Origin: Neocallimastix lanati (nom. inval.)
Lineage: Eukaryota > Neocallimastigomycota > Neocallimastigomycetes > Neocallimastigales > Neocallimastigaceae
DNA: 64,000 nt
Reading direction: 5' to 3'
Assembly (NCBI GenBank): GCA_016946835.1
Contig: JACVTC010000018.1
Location: forward strand, 1,643,501 to 1,707,500
Shown here: one piece after another, positions 1 to 11,482 of the stretch
Position numbering within the stretch: position 1 is the stretch's first letter
How the letters are laid out: each line of letters opens with the position of its first letter
Program-made: the position numbers and the translations under genes
Notes under the pieces: model-generated
Told to the model about the DNA's origin: nothing
Seen by the model: only the letters and a program-made list of their open reading frames with translations
Databases searched by the model: none

Positions 1-77
1 ATTTTGTCACGTTTTTCACTAGATTATTAATAACGGTATTTATTATTTTCATTATCATTAATATTAATAATCCTATT

Positions 78-483
78 TTAACTATCAATATTATTACTAT
101 TATCAACAACACTATTGCTATTGCTATAATTATTATTATTAATATTATACTCTTCGTTATTACTATTAGAATAAGTACTTAATTCTATTTTATTCATATC
201 TGTGACGACAGTGTTTACATTACTATTTAATAATGGACAATATCTAGAAATAATAAAATATTTTTTCATAAAAAATTTCAATAACCATAAAATATCTCAT
301 TCGATATTCATAGAATAGATAACATTTAAAAAACCAATGTTCCAATCAAGGGGAACTATTTTCTCTATAACAACAAGGACACTGTTCTGGACAGTTATCG
401 TCAACCATACTGGCGGCGTTGGCAACACTTGAATTAATATTTATATCCACATCTGGCACGAAGTACTCATCTAAAAACCAAGG
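78..483 (-). pseudogene. LINE (non-LTR) ORF2 C-terminal fragment
   Basis: Reading the minus strand, 483-346 encodes a 46-codon open piece that ends in a stop. It carries a Cys cluster, CPEQCPCC, preceded by ANAASMVDDN. This lines up with the zinc-finger region of the longer LINE at 26656-28878, which has AKAAKIVDQM before CPNFCSCC. After a frame change, 281-78 encodes an Asn/Ser-rich stretch, and the longer LINE also has an Asn-rich segment after its zinc finger. I infer a decayed 3' piece of the same or a related LINE family. The frame breaks and missing reverse transcriptase make it non-functional. Confidence 0.5.
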
Positions 484-1637
484 CTATATTTAGGATACTT
501 AAAATTGAACTTTAAGTAGTCTCTAGTTTTTTTTTTTTATTCAAATTCATTTTTCTTAGAAGCATTTATATTGAATAATTTTCCTTTTATTTTTCATTCC
601 TAGTTAAAGTTTATAATTGCCTTTTGGGAATTAAAAAATTTTATCTAATTTGTCAGCTAAAGTTTACTTTCGTTATCTCATGTATGACGTCTATAACTTA
701 TTATTTCTCTAAGTAACACAAAAATAATACATTTGGAATTTTTTTTTTTTTAAAACATCTTACCTAAATAATTGAACATTTTGGCCGATAGGGGAGGAAT
801 GTTAAGGTCTTTAGAAACACAATAAAGGGATGTAAACATATTCATATTTGAAAAAAATTCCTCATTTCAATATAATCCTTTATTAACCAGTGGCTGTGTA
901 GTTCTCGTTCTTCCTTTGTTAAATACTAAACTTGGCTTATTACTATGTCAAAAAAATAAAATTTTGTTTATGAGAAATAGGTAGATGAGGATTCTTAAGA
1001 ATTCCTTTAATGGAGTATAGTGCTTTTTAATTATATTATTTATTTGTTATATGATAGATTTCAGTCCTAAAATCAATTGAAAAACGGTACACCTAGGTAG
1101 GTATAGCAATTTGTTTCAGATAATTCTTGTCTTGAAAGATAAAAGGAAAGATCATTATTATTAAGAAATTTGGAAACTTCCTCTCATACTACTTAAACTT
1201 TCTTATTTACTGATACCAAATCATATTTCATTATTCATAAGTTTAAGACATTTTATATTTATCCCACTCTAACAAATATTTTTTTTGGTAACAAAAATGA
1301 TATATCTGTGATGGTTTTATTGAAATAAACTAAGAATGATTTATGATGAGATATAAAAGGATAATCAACAAAAAATACACTTTATATTTTATCCAGCATA
1401 CTTGAGTTGACTAATGCATGATTAATAACTGATAAATATTTAACCCTAGTAATCACCAGTAATCATTAATAAATATTTTTGATTCAAATCAATAAATAGT
1501 TGTATTCGTCATAAATAATTCTATTTTATATTATTAACTTAAAATTAATACAATTTATTTTCCAATTTTCAATCTTTTTTTATGAGCTTCTTTTTCTTTA
1601 TTGACTTATTTTGAAAATATAAATATAAATAGTAGAG
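484..1637. other. gene-free AT-rich stretch with one LTR-like start
   Basis: No reading frame with recognisable protein features was seen. At 789-799 there is a purine-rich tract (TAGGGGAGGAA) followed directly by TGTTAAGG at 800. That resembles a polypurine tract next to the TG start of a long terminal repeat. The far end of such an LTR could not be found, so a degraded or solo LTR from about 800 onward is only a suggestion. Confidence 0.3.
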
Positions 1638-1638
1638 A

Positions 1639-1722
<84 letters not shown>
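1638..1722. repeat. (AAT)n microsatellite
   Basis: About 28 uninterrupted ATA/AAT triplets, ending at ATAGTAATAAG. It lies just upstream of the LTR-like repeat at 1761. Confidence 0.95.
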
Positions 1723-1723
<1 letters not shown>

Positions 1724-1760
1724 GTAATAAGTATGATATTAAATATTTTTATGATAAATA

Positions 1761-2110
1761 CCTTGGTTCGAGAAATTATTGTTGGGATTAATTTATTAAA
1801 TTTATTAAAGTATTATTAAATTATTTATTTAAATTTATTATTATGATTACATATACTTACTCAAGTAAAAATAATTATACATGATTATAAATTTAAAAAC
1901 TATCTAACAACTTTCTTACACAATTCTCTTAATTAAGAGGAAATGCTTTATTTTTATGTTATTTGATTATAATTATCTATTTAATTAGTTGATCATAAAA
2001 AATATAAAAATAATAAGAATTAAAACATTGATTTATGTTATAAAATTTGTTATTAATTATAAGAATAATTAAATATTAGTATTCAAACCATACATTAAGA
2101 ACATTGTATA
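1761..2110 (+). repeat. LTR-like dispersed repeat, copy 1
   Basis: This stretch matches the reverse complement of about 58430-58860. Shared blocks in the same order include TTTATTAAAGTATTATT, the ACTCAAGTAAAA box, AACTATCTAAC followed by ACTTTCT, and TTGATTTATGTTATAAAAT. The other copy lies upstream of the gag start of the minus-strand Ty3/gypsy element. This copy lies upstream of the plus-strand Ty3/gypsy element at 3177. Both placements fit a 5' LTR or leader of one gypsy family. Exact LTR ends were not defined. Confidence 0.55.
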
Positions 2111-2265
2111 ATCATTAGATTGAAATTTGATTTATGGCATTTATTTATGTTTGAATAATAAAAATTATTTTTTTATTTATTAAAGTTTGAATTTCATTTA
2201 ATATCATTGTTAATAATAAAATATTACTGATTCATAATATATTACTGATAAAGTACACTCAGGTT

Positions 2266-2443
2266 AGGCCATTTCTGACTACTTATTCTGGTTAATCCAA
2301 CCACTTTTTCTTGCCACTTATGATAATCTTTTCTGGTAAATTCAACCACTTTTTCCGGCCACTCCTGATACTTATTCTAGGCAATCTAACCACTTTTTCC
2401 GGCCACTCCCAAAACTTATTCTGTTCTATTCAACTACTTTATC
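2266..2443 (+). repeat. 44-45 bp minisatellite, four copies
   Basis: Four diverged units run head to tail: about 2266-2310, 2311-2355, 2356-2399 and 2400-2443. Each contains a GCCACT-like start, a CTTATTCT-like middle and an AACCACTTTTTC-like end. The unit is much less AT-rich than its surroundings. It sits between the LTR-like repeat at 1761 and the gypsy gag at 3177, so it may belong to that element's untranslated leader. Confidence 0.8.
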
Positions 2444-3176
2444 CGAACATATTTCCTATCGAATTTTGGATTAATAGTAATTATTTTTTTTTAATTAATG
2501 AACTATATATATATTATAAATAATCGTCTTCTTTCTCGTGGTAGGTTAAACTACTAAACATAATACTTGAATATAAGGTATCTTTGAAATCGAGGAAGAT
2601 AATCAGTTAGTCTCTTTCCGCTAATTAAGTTAGTGATTATAATGATATCAGCTCCGTTACTTCCTTCTATTAATTTATAATTAATATTAACATTCGACCT
2701 TACTTTTTTACTGTTCAAGAGCTACCGGAACATATCGTTTAATTATAAAACAATTTATAGACTTGATGATTTAACATTCTATTATTCTATTAATTGGTTT
2801 ATATAGAAAAATAATAATTAATAAAATAATTAATATTAATTAAAAATTAAATCCGAAAAAATGAAAATATTAGAAATTATAGTCTTTTACTTTTAACTAA
2901 TTCTTATACATTGTAAATTATTCCTAGCAGTAATCAAGTTACTTTTCCTCAATATGGAACTATTAATTATTCTAACTAAATTTAAGGAACCTTTACAATA
3001 AATATTTCTATTAATAATTTAAAATCTCTAATTAAAATAAGAACATTTCCATGACTATTCAAATCAATAACTATAACTATTATCTTAATAACTCTTTATA
3101 AATTCTTTTAATAATTCTTTTATAAATCCCTCTTTTGGAAAACCTACTTTTTGAAAGATCTATCTACTTAATCATC

Positions 3177-3900
3177 ATGAAGGATAACAACGCTACTTAC
3201 AAAGATGAATTTGCTGGCGACCACCGGTACTTCAAGGGATTTCACGCTAAAATTGAACTTATTTTCATGCTCCACCCAGACCGATTCGAAAATGAGACTA
3301 CCAAAAAATTGTTTATATCATTTCTAGACTCTTTGGAAAAGCTATGAATTAGGCAGCTACTCTAATAGAAAACAGAGATCCTTGCCTTAACAACTACGAA
3401 AGAATTTATCTCAAGACTTAGAGCCGCTTTAAGTAACAGTGATGCTACCTTTGTCGCTAATCAAAAGCTCAGAACAATCAAGCAAAAACGTCTTGGAGAT
3501 GTAGGAAACTACATTTTTGAGTTCAACAGGCATGCTGACGAGTCATCCTGGAATGAGAAAGCAAAAATGAAAGCGCTTTCCTTGCCGGTCTTAATGAACA
3601 AATCACTACCAAAATACTTGAGATGTTTCCTGGACCATCTTCTCTCTCTTCAACATGGAAACCATAGAGTCAAGAATCGATTCAAGAATCTCTACCCACA
3701 ATCGATGCTTTGATCCCCAAAGAAAATTTAATAACTCTTTTAATATTTACTACAAAAAAACAATCATTCAAAATGAAATCCTCTACCCCTAAATTCCATG
3801 GTCCTTTATCGAAATAAGAAAAGAATCGAAGAAGAAGAGAAAACCAATGTTTGTATTGTGGTTCTTTCTGACCACTCCTTTGAAAAATGCCCACTCAAGA
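3177..3900 (+). pseudogene. Ty3/gypsy gag remnant
   Basis: From the ATG at 3177 a frame runs to a stop at 3347, including YFKGFHAKIELIFML, a gag-like segment. The match continues in other frames around 3400-3650, with KQKRLGDVGNYIFEF and then FLAGLNEQITTKIL, which are typical of the retrotransposon gag (capsid-like) domain. At 3848-3900 a CX2CX4HX4C zinc knuckle is recognisable but split by a frame change within the loop. Several frameshifts and stops make it non-functional. It is followed in the usual order by protease, reverse transcriptase, RNase H and integrase remnants, which together define one decayed Ty3/gypsy element. Confidence 0.75.
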
Positions 3901-4039
3901 ACAAAAACAAACCTACTACCAGTTCACACTTAAGCAATCCAAGACCAAATACTTCTCCAAGACCAAAAATTTCAGACCAACCCGATGTAAAACACCTAAT
4001 TTTTGAATTCAATTATAATGTTTCATATATTTCTACCAA

Positions 4040-4335
4040 AACTTAAATTCTTCTTGATTCAGGTTCTCAATTTAGCTTAATGGATATTGAATTTGTATAA
4101 GAAAATAACATCCCCTATACCACGGACACCAATTTTACAAAGATATCTGGAATCAGAGGTATACAATCTATTCTTGGTGAAACCTTCCCAATCTCAATCA
4201 CATACAAAAATCATAACTGCAAAAACAAAATTTTATATATACTCGATCTTCCATCCTACTGCTCTATATTAGGCACAGACTGGTTATCCATTCATAACCC
4301 AACCTTTAATTATTCTACTAAAGAACACATCTTCC
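4040..4335 (+). pseudogene. Ty3/gypsy retropepsin remnant
   Basis: At 4047-4100 the frame reads ILLDSGSQFSLMD, the DSG active-site motif of retroviral-type aspartic proteases. About 60 codons later, in a shifted frame, YCSILGTDWLSIHNP matches the C-terminal flap/helix region (LGxDWL) of the family. A stop separates the two parts. It belongs to the same decayed gypsy element as the gag at 3177. Confidence 0.75.
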
Positions 4336-4439
4336 AATCAAATCATTGTATCTCTAACGGCTTAATTTTACCTAATTCCTTTACTACTTTTATTCCTCCA
4401 AGCAAGGAAAAACCTGATAAAGACACTAAAATTAATATT

Positions 4440-5420
4440 CATAATTCTATGCCTGCCAAACTCCTTCCTTTCAAAGACGTCTTCATTGAAATATATACTA
4501 ATGAATTACCATCTCATAGACCTTATGACTGTGAAATCAATCTACTCTCTAGTACTCAAATTTTTAATGGACCAATCTACTCCCTGAACGAGAAATAATC
4601 TATAGCTCTCAAAGAACTCATCAATTTTCTCCTGATTTAGACACCCACTTCAAACGCCTTTCCGAAGTACTTTTTGGACTCAGAAAAGCTGGTTTATTTG
4701 TAATACTAAAAAAAATGCGAATTCTGTGTACCTTTCTTAGACTTTCTTGGCCATAGAATCTCTTCTGATGGTATTTTTATTATTATGGATCCTAAAAAAG
4801 TATCTTCAACCTTTGAATGGCCTGCTCTAACAAATATTAAACAATTCCAATCCTTCCAAGGATTAGCAAATTATCACTGTAGATTCATTCCAGGTTTTGT
4901 AGCCATCACTCATCCCCTTGATTCACTCTTAAAGAAAAATAAAAAATTTCTTCTGGTGCTCAAGTTGCCTTTGATAAAATTAAATCTAAATTTTTTTTCT
5001 GCCCCAGTGCTAGCTTACCCTAATCGCGAACTCCCTTAAATAGTCGAAACAGATAGCTATAGGAGCTATTCTTTCTCAAATTATTCACAAAGATAACAAA
5101 ATTCATCCTATTGTCTTCTTCTCAAGACTTCTTACCCCTACTAAAAAGAATTTACCCCATCTACTACAAGGAACTTCTTGTTATTATTGATGCTTTAGAA
5201 CAATGGAAACACTTATTAAAAGGCATATTCATTCCCTTTACCATTTTCTTTGACCACAGAAACCTCTTATATCAAAAGAAACTAGTGAAAATGTCTCAAA
5301 GACTCGTTCGTTGGGCTCGGCTCTTATCTGAATTCAATTTCAAAATTACTTATATCATGCTAGTTCCGTTAATGGTAAACCCGATGTACTTTCTCGTAAA
5401 ACAGACTATTCTTTTCAGTG
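4440..5420 (+). pseudogene. Ty3/gypsy reverse transcriptase-RNase H remnant, catalytic core deleted
   Basis: The start of the reverse transcriptase (…HRPYDCEINLL…PIYSLNEK) is seen at 4470-4630. It jumps at about 4635 to HFKRLSEVLFGLRKAG and then FLGHRISSDGIFIIMDPKK (4660-4800), the connection toward the thumb. The central part carrying the finger motifs and the YxDD box is absent, a loss of roughly 150-180 codons by comparison with intact family members. The thumb continues in frame at 4785-5039. RNase H follows (YAIGAILSQI; YYKELLVIIDALEQWKHLL; KMSQRLVRWARLLSEF) to about 5420, with several frame changes. Confidence 0.75.
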
Positions 5421-5689
5421 AAGAAGAATTATCATTTGATATTCCTTTTAGTGTCTTCCGAACTGAAAACTTTTGTGCAACTACTACCCTGATTACTTCC
5501 TTGACTGATCAAATTCTCAATAAATCTTAAAGAAGATCAATTCTATCATGATATCTGCCAACAACTCTCTTCGAACAAATCCCAGGACTCTCCTAAACTT
5601 AAGAACTTCTCTCTTAGTAATAGCTTCCTTCTATACAATAATAAAATTCTTCGTCCCTTCAAGTTGTCGTTATTCTGTTCTTCTGTCTT

Positions 5690-6290
5690 AAGCATTTGCC
5701 ATGATTTTCCCTCTGCTAGACACTTTAGTATCAAGGTTAACTACTTCCCTTACTTGTTGTGATTTCTGGTGGTTCTCTATGCTCACTACAATCAAAGACT
5801 ATGTTCGTTCATGTGACTCCTGTTGTCTCTCAAAAAACTCCAAACATAAACCGTATGGTCTCTTACAACCATTCGATGTTCCTAATTACCCTTGTACTTC
5901 AATTTCAATAGATTTTATTACTGACCTTCCAATCTCCAACGGCTTCATTTGTGTTCTCGTTATTCTAAACTCTGAACTACTCTTTGTAAGATTTTGAACA
6001 TCTCGATGAAACTCTCTTCTCCTTTTCACCATCAAACCAATGGTCTAACGGAGAAGGTGAACTCCGTCGTCGAACAATTCCTGTGTTGCTACTCAAATTT
6101 TAAAGGTTCAAACTGGAACGACTACCTATTTCTTGTTGAATTCTGCTACTACAAGACAGCCCAAGAATCCTTAAGACACTCACCTTTTTATGCTAACCAT
6201 GGATACAATCCAAGATTCTCACCTGTGGTATCTAGTATACCCGATGTTTCTCTCTTAGAAGAATTTAAATAAAAAAAAAACTTAACAGAA
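5690..6290 (+). pseudogene. Ty3/gypsy integrase remnant, core deleted
   Basis: The zinc-binding region is partly preserved at 5700-5850, with a CDSCCLSKNSKHKPYG stretch. It is followed by SISIDFITDLPISNG, which contains the first catalytic Asp of the core. Translation stops at 5997, and the match resumes almost at once with FHHQTNGLTEKVNSVVEQFL (about 6017-6080), the end of the core. The intervening part of the catalytic core is missing. Coding similarity ends at about 6272-6370. This is the last gene remnant of the element beginning at 3177; no 3' LTR was identified. Confidence 0.75.
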
Positions 6291-6379
6291 CTCTTCAAAC
6301 AACTCAAAGAAAATCTCGATTGTACTAAAATTTTGAAAAACTTTAATAACAAACTTAAACAAAACACTTAATATTCAAA

Positions 6380-6749
6380 AGAAAGAAAAAAGTTTATTAT
6401 TTTAATCAAAAATGAATTATTATAATTTTAATTTTACTATATCAATTCCTTATTATTATCAAACTTGTATTATTATTAAATAATTTTGACTTATATTTTT
6501 ATAAATATTATTATCATGTAGCATTATTAATATTCATGTATTTTTATTATTAATATTCCTGTAATTTATTGTTATCATGTAATATTTATATTTCAATATT
6601 AAGTTGGAAATCACTTAGACAGTTTACTATTATGAAAATTTTCTTTATTTTTATTTTCCTAGTTATAGTTTAGCCTAACTTAAGATTCGTCTGGTATTCT
6701 AATTTTATATATTCTATTATTGCTTTTTATCATATGTTTCATTTTTATC
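6380..6749. other. gene-free AT-rich spacer
   Basis: No coding signal was seen between the plus-strand gypsy remnant and the minus-strand copia remnant. It contains three short imperfect repeats of TATTATTAATATTC(A/C)TGTA at 6520-6560. Confidence 0.5.
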
Positions 6750-7108
6750 AATTAATGCCTAATTTAGCTAATTCCACACCGCTTATCATGTTCTTGGCAA
6801 CATCCTTTGAGTATAAGCCGTGTTTTAAAATAATTTTATTATTATTTATGAAGAAAAAAAATTTTCCATAATCTTCAAAGGTACATATTATATTATTTGC
6901 ACAAGTTAATTTAATTTCTTCTTCTTTGTAGTTTTTTTAGTATGTTTTTATTGTTTGTTAAGTGTTCTCCTACTCCAGAATCATATAACCAGTAGAACTT
7001 ATCATGGAAATTGATTGAAGAAATGTTATTTAATACTTTTGACTCGTTATTTTTATAATTAATTAAATATACTGATTTTTGAGAATTATTAGTGTCATTT
7101 TTAAACAT
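6750..7108 (-). pseudogene. Ty1/copia protease and pre-integrase remnant
   Basis: On the minus strand, 7108-6911 contains FYWLYDSGVGEHLTNN, which matches the copia-type aspartic protease active site (W-x-DSG-x2-H-x-T). Further downstream, at about 6830-6760, the translation gives YSKDVAKNMISGVELAKLG, which resembles the pre-integrase segment that follows protease in copia polyproteins. Frame changes separate the pieces. It lies downstream of the gag fragment at 7318-7800 in the expected gag-protease order. Integrase and reverse transcriptase are absent here. Confidence 0.65.
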
Positions 7109-7317
7109 AGTCTTTATTTCTTCATAATCTACATTAACATTATATTGTTAATTTATATTATACCTCTTAATTATTCCAGCATAATATGTTCCTTTTCCTT
7201 TTTTACTTGAAGATGATTGATTATTATTATTACTTTTATTATTGTTTGTATTCTCTTCCTTGAATACTCTTGGTTTACATATTTATTTAAATTACTGTTT
7301 TTATTTAACGTGTTAAA

Positions 7318-7800
7318 TCAGCAGTCAAAAGTATTATGATTATTTTTATTGCATATATAACAGTATTTTTTATCCTCTTTCCTTGCCTGATAGTTTCTTT
7401 TATTGCTATTTCTTTTCTTCTTTTGGAATTTACCAGTATAGTCTATTTCCATTGGATCATCCTTAGATTGGCTATTTGAGTTCCATTGTTGAATATAAGC
7501 AAGTTTGCTTATGTCTTCCTCTATTTTCATACTAATAATAGTAAAATTATCTTTACCAATAAGAATAAATTTATTTGCATAATCTTCTGGTATAGCGTTA
7601 AATAAGTGTCTTAATTTTTCATCTTCAGATAAATGGAAATTTATATTATACATGTTTTTGAAGATATCTTTTAATTAATCTATCACCTCTAAAATTCCTT
7701 GTTTATTAGTTGTTTTTATTGAATTTAATTTTTTCAACCAATATGAAGAATCAGTGGTTGAACTACTATATTTCTTCCCTTTAATATTGTTTTGTATTAA
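7318..7800 (-). pseudogene. Ty1/copia gag remnant with intact zinc knuckle
   Basis: The minus-strand frame 7653-7318 encodes 111 residues of copia-type gag (EDEKLRHLFNAIPEDY…). It ends in a complete CX2CX4HX4C zinc knuckle, CYICNKNNHNTFDC. A short matching stretch in another frame extends upstream to about 7800. The piece ends right after the knuckle, and the protease remnant follows at 7108. It is a decayed element fragment, not a host gene. Confidence 0.75.
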
Positions 7801-7933
7801 AAATTATTATTAACACTTTATTTATTAAAATTTTTAGAAAGAGTAAAGAGAGAGTACAGTTTTAAAGAATAACAATTATTTAAATAAATACATAAATAAA
7901 ATTAAATTATGAATAAATACATGTGACGTCATA

Positions 7934-7980
7934 TGTTAGAATAAATAATGTGATATTCTTTATGTTGTAGCTGGTTAAAT
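7934..7980 (+). repeat. copia LTR-like start
   Basis: TGTTAGAATA followed by an AATGTGATATTC-like block resembles the start of the better-defined copia LTR at 37974 (TGTTAGAATATGTGAATATTC). It lies close to the copia gag remnant but points the opposite way. The end of the repeat was not found. Confidence 0.35.
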
Positions 7981-8401
7981 AAGTGTATTTTATTAATTAA
8001 TAATTTTTATTAATATCTTATTATTTTATAATTACAATACTATTTCTATTTCTACTGAAGAAAAACAAAAACAAGAATAAGAATTAATATTAATATACTG
8101 TAAAGTATTAATAATATATAATTATAAATAAATATAATAAATAAGAATTTAATAATATTTTAATATGAATAATATATAAATGATATAAACTATTATATAT
8201 AAACTTTAATAATATAAAAAGTATAATTTAATTTTTAAGAAATATATATAAGAAATATAAATAATATATACAAAATATAAATAATATAAAATATAAATAA
8301 TATAAAATATAAATAATATAAAATATATAATATATAATAATCTAAATTATAAATAATAAGATATAAATTTAATATTTGGATATATATAAATATTCAAATA
8401 T

Positions 8402-8427
8402 ACAAATATGTTGCTAAACATATTTGT
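8402..8427. repeat. 26-bp perfect palindrome, dispersed
   Basis: ACAAATATGTT-GCTA-AACATATTTGT is a perfect 11-bp inverted repeat with a 4-base loop. Imperfect versions occur near 58390, 60078 and 60558, each in AT-rich repeat sequence. Confidence 0.7.
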
Positions 8428-8663
8428 TTTATATTATAAATTTATATGTATATACATTTTTTTATTAGATTAAATTTATATTATTATTATTATATAATTA
8501 TTATATGATAATCTTTATTGTTAAAAATTATTAAAATAAATAATAAACATATATAAATTAATTTTAATATAAATATTAATCCATAAATTTATGCTTTTAC
8601 TACATTTTTTAATTAACATAAATTTATTATTAATTAGTGTTTTTATTACTATTTTATATTATT

Positions 8664-8834
8664 ACCAATTAATCATAATATATTACCAATAATTCATAAT
8701 ATATTACCAATTATTTATGATATAATACAAATAAACAATAATATAATACCAATAATTCATAATATATTACCAATTATTTATGATATAATACCAATATATA
8801 ATAATATATTACCAATAATTCATAATATATTACA
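8664..8834 (+). repeat. ~20-22 bp tandem repeat
   Basis: About eight diverged head-to-tail copies of a unit like ATATATTACCAATAATTCAT, with ATTATTTATGAT and AATCAT variants. It is a simple minisatellite in gene-free DNA. Confidence 0.7.
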
Positions 8835-9543
8835 AACATTATTTTACCAATGAAATATTTTTATTTAAATTAAAATCTAAATAAATCAATTACATTTTTG
8901 TGGGGATCATTTGGACTATGTTCATTTTTTTTTGCTAATAATATACTATATTATGTTATCCATTAAATATATTTTAAAAGTAATTGATTATATTAAAAAT
9001 TGAAAAATTAAATGTATAACATGATAAAGAATAATATATTGAATAATATATTTTACTTTATAATGAAATAGATTTACATAAAAGTATTATAAATAAATTT
9101 TTTTATTTAAAATTTTATAAAAATAAACTCTCAAAAAAAAAAAAAAAAAAGAATTAAAAAAAAAAGAAAATTTTTATTACTAATAAAAATAAATAAAATA
9201 TTATTATGAATAGACAAAAACAATAATATTAATAAAAATAATCAAATAATATAAACTTAGATATATAAAGTTAATAAATAAACTAAAACATTAATATTAA
9301 TAAAAATAATCAAATATAATATATCTAATTTATAATATTTGATTTTTTTTTAATATTAAAGTTTATAAAAAGTCATAGGTTTCAATTGAAAACTGAATAA
9401 ATAAAAGTATTAATAGGATTTATATTATATAATGGAATTTAAATTTTATTGAGTTATATAATTATTCGATTATATTTAGTTAACGACATTACATCATTAT
9501 AAGATGTAAGTGATCTCTCATTTCTACTAAATTATACTATTAT
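8835..9543. other. gene-free AT-rich stretch
   Basis: Nothing recognisable apart from A/T runs. It is the 3' flank of the LRR gene that ends at 9544. Confidence 0.5.
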
Positions 9544-11371
9544 TTAGTGCCTCATATTAGTAATATCTTCACTTGGGGGTAAATCATTATTTGAATTGTT
9601 ATTACTTCTTCTATTAGATTGATATTGATTGTGATTACTACTTGATGAACCACTTTTACAATGTCTAATACAACATAAAATAATAATAATGATTATTATT
9701 GCACCAACTATAACAACTATTATTAAAATACTATAATATGAATATTTCGTATCCTTATTTGGTTCATCAGTACTATAATAATAATAATTATTGTTGTTAC
9801 TATTATTGCTATTATTGCTATTAACGCTATTGTTATTATAGCTATTACTGTTATTGTTATTATTTATGCTGCCATTACTATTGTTATCGTTATTGTTATT
9901 ATTTATGTTGCCATTACTATTGTTATGGTTATTGTTATTATTTATTTTGCCATTACTATTGTTATCGTTATTGTTAATATTATTAACTTCCATGCTATTA
10001 TATGTGTAGTCATTATCAATTTGGTCAATATCACTATTTCAAAAATATATTTAAATATTATTATGTATATTAATAAATTTTATTTTAATATAATAATGAT
10101 AATAATAATATAATAATAGTAATAGATCCTTTTTTTAAAACTTAAAAGAGTTACAAGTTTTCTAATTTAGGCAATTTTGTAACTCCAGGAGGGACTACAC
10201 CGATTAAATTATTATTTTTTAAGTATCTATTTAAAATAAATAATAGGTTTTAAAAAAAAAATAATTATTAAGTATATACTAAAATAATAATTTTATAGAA
10301 TTAAAATAATTATTACAGGGTTTTTAAAGCTTTTAAATTTTCTAGTTCAGGTGGAATAGTACCTAATAATTTGTTTCCTTCTAGATTTCTATATTTCAAA
10401 AAAAGAATAAAAATAATAATATATTTATAATAAATGAGTTATAAAATTAATATACTGTTTTTTTAATTAAATATTTACAATATTTCTAAATTAGTTAATT
10501 TTCCAAGTTCAGGTGGAATAGGACCAGATAAGTTATTTCTACTTAAATTTCTGTGGCAGATAATAAATATATTTTATTATATGTATATTATATATATTTA
10601 TGTTATATGTTATAATGGTAATTTTATTATTATTATTTTTTTAATTAAAATTTTTGATACAAAAATACAATATTTTTAGATGTTTTAATTTTCCAATTTC
10701 AGGTGGTATAGATCCGCTAAAACTATTATTATGTAAATCTCTATTACATTTATAAAAGTTAAATAAAAAATATTAATAATACTTTATTTATTTAATGAAA
10801 AAATAAAACAAATTATTATTATTATTAATAAATATAAAGTTATTTTAATCTTAAAATAAAAATATATATATTATTATAATTTGTTATTAAATATAATATA
10901 ATATTTTTAAACAATTTTTATAGTAAAATAATACAATATTACTAAGTAAGATAAATCTCCAAGTTCTGGTGAAATAGGACCTTCTAATTCTTTATTTGAA
11001 TATGCAGTACTGTAAAAATAATATATAAAATTTAAATTTATTATTAAATAATATTTTTTTTGATAGATGATAGAATATATATATTTATAAAAAAGTTAAA
11101 CAATAAAAATTAACATATTTATATTATTTAAATATATAATTTATATATTGAATGAATAAAAATTTATAAGTATTAAAAAAAATTTTTAAAGAATTTTATT
11201 TTACAGTTCTAGTATATGTTCATTGCTTTTAAAATTACAATTAACTTCACCTTGAGGGCAACAAATATCTTCTCCAAAAAAATTTTTTATTATTTTACAT
11301 TCTGCTTTCATATCTGCATAAATTAATTTTGCTGCAATAATTATATTAAATAATAAATAATATATATTCAT
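9544..11371 (-). CDS. seven-exon LRR single-pass membrane protein, one repeat per exon
   Basis: The gene is read on the minus strand as exons 11371-11205, 11009-10935, 10740-10669, 10550-10479, 10388-10317, 10226-10155 and 10033-9544. All introns are GT-AG and interrupt the reading frame after the second codon base, and the joined frame has no internal stop (about 339 residues). Exon 1 gives a hydrophobic N-terminus (signal peptide, about residues 1-19) and a Cys-containing cap. Exons 2-6 each encode one plant-type leucine-rich repeat of 24-25 residues, for example GPIPPELGKLTNLEIL. Exon 7 encodes an Asn-rich stalk with three repeats of about 14-15 residues, a transmembrane helix at about residues 276-298, and a short Ser/Asn-rich cytoplasmic tail with no kinase domain. 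I infer a cell-surface ligand-binding or adhesion protein. The start at 11371 is preferred over an in-frame ATG ten codons upstream because it puts the hydrophobic segment at the N-terminus. Confidence 0.85.
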
Positions 11372-11425
11372 TTTTTTTTTTTCAAAAAAAAATATCAAAT
11401 AACGAATAATTTTTAAAAAATTAAG

Positions 11426-11482
<57 letters not shown>

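Noticed and set aside
1601-1819. Open frame of poly-Ile
   Set aside because: It is the translation of the (AAT)n microsatellite.
8664-8834. CRISPR-like array
   Set aside because: Units are contiguous and diverged with no unique spacers, so it is an ordinary minisatellite.
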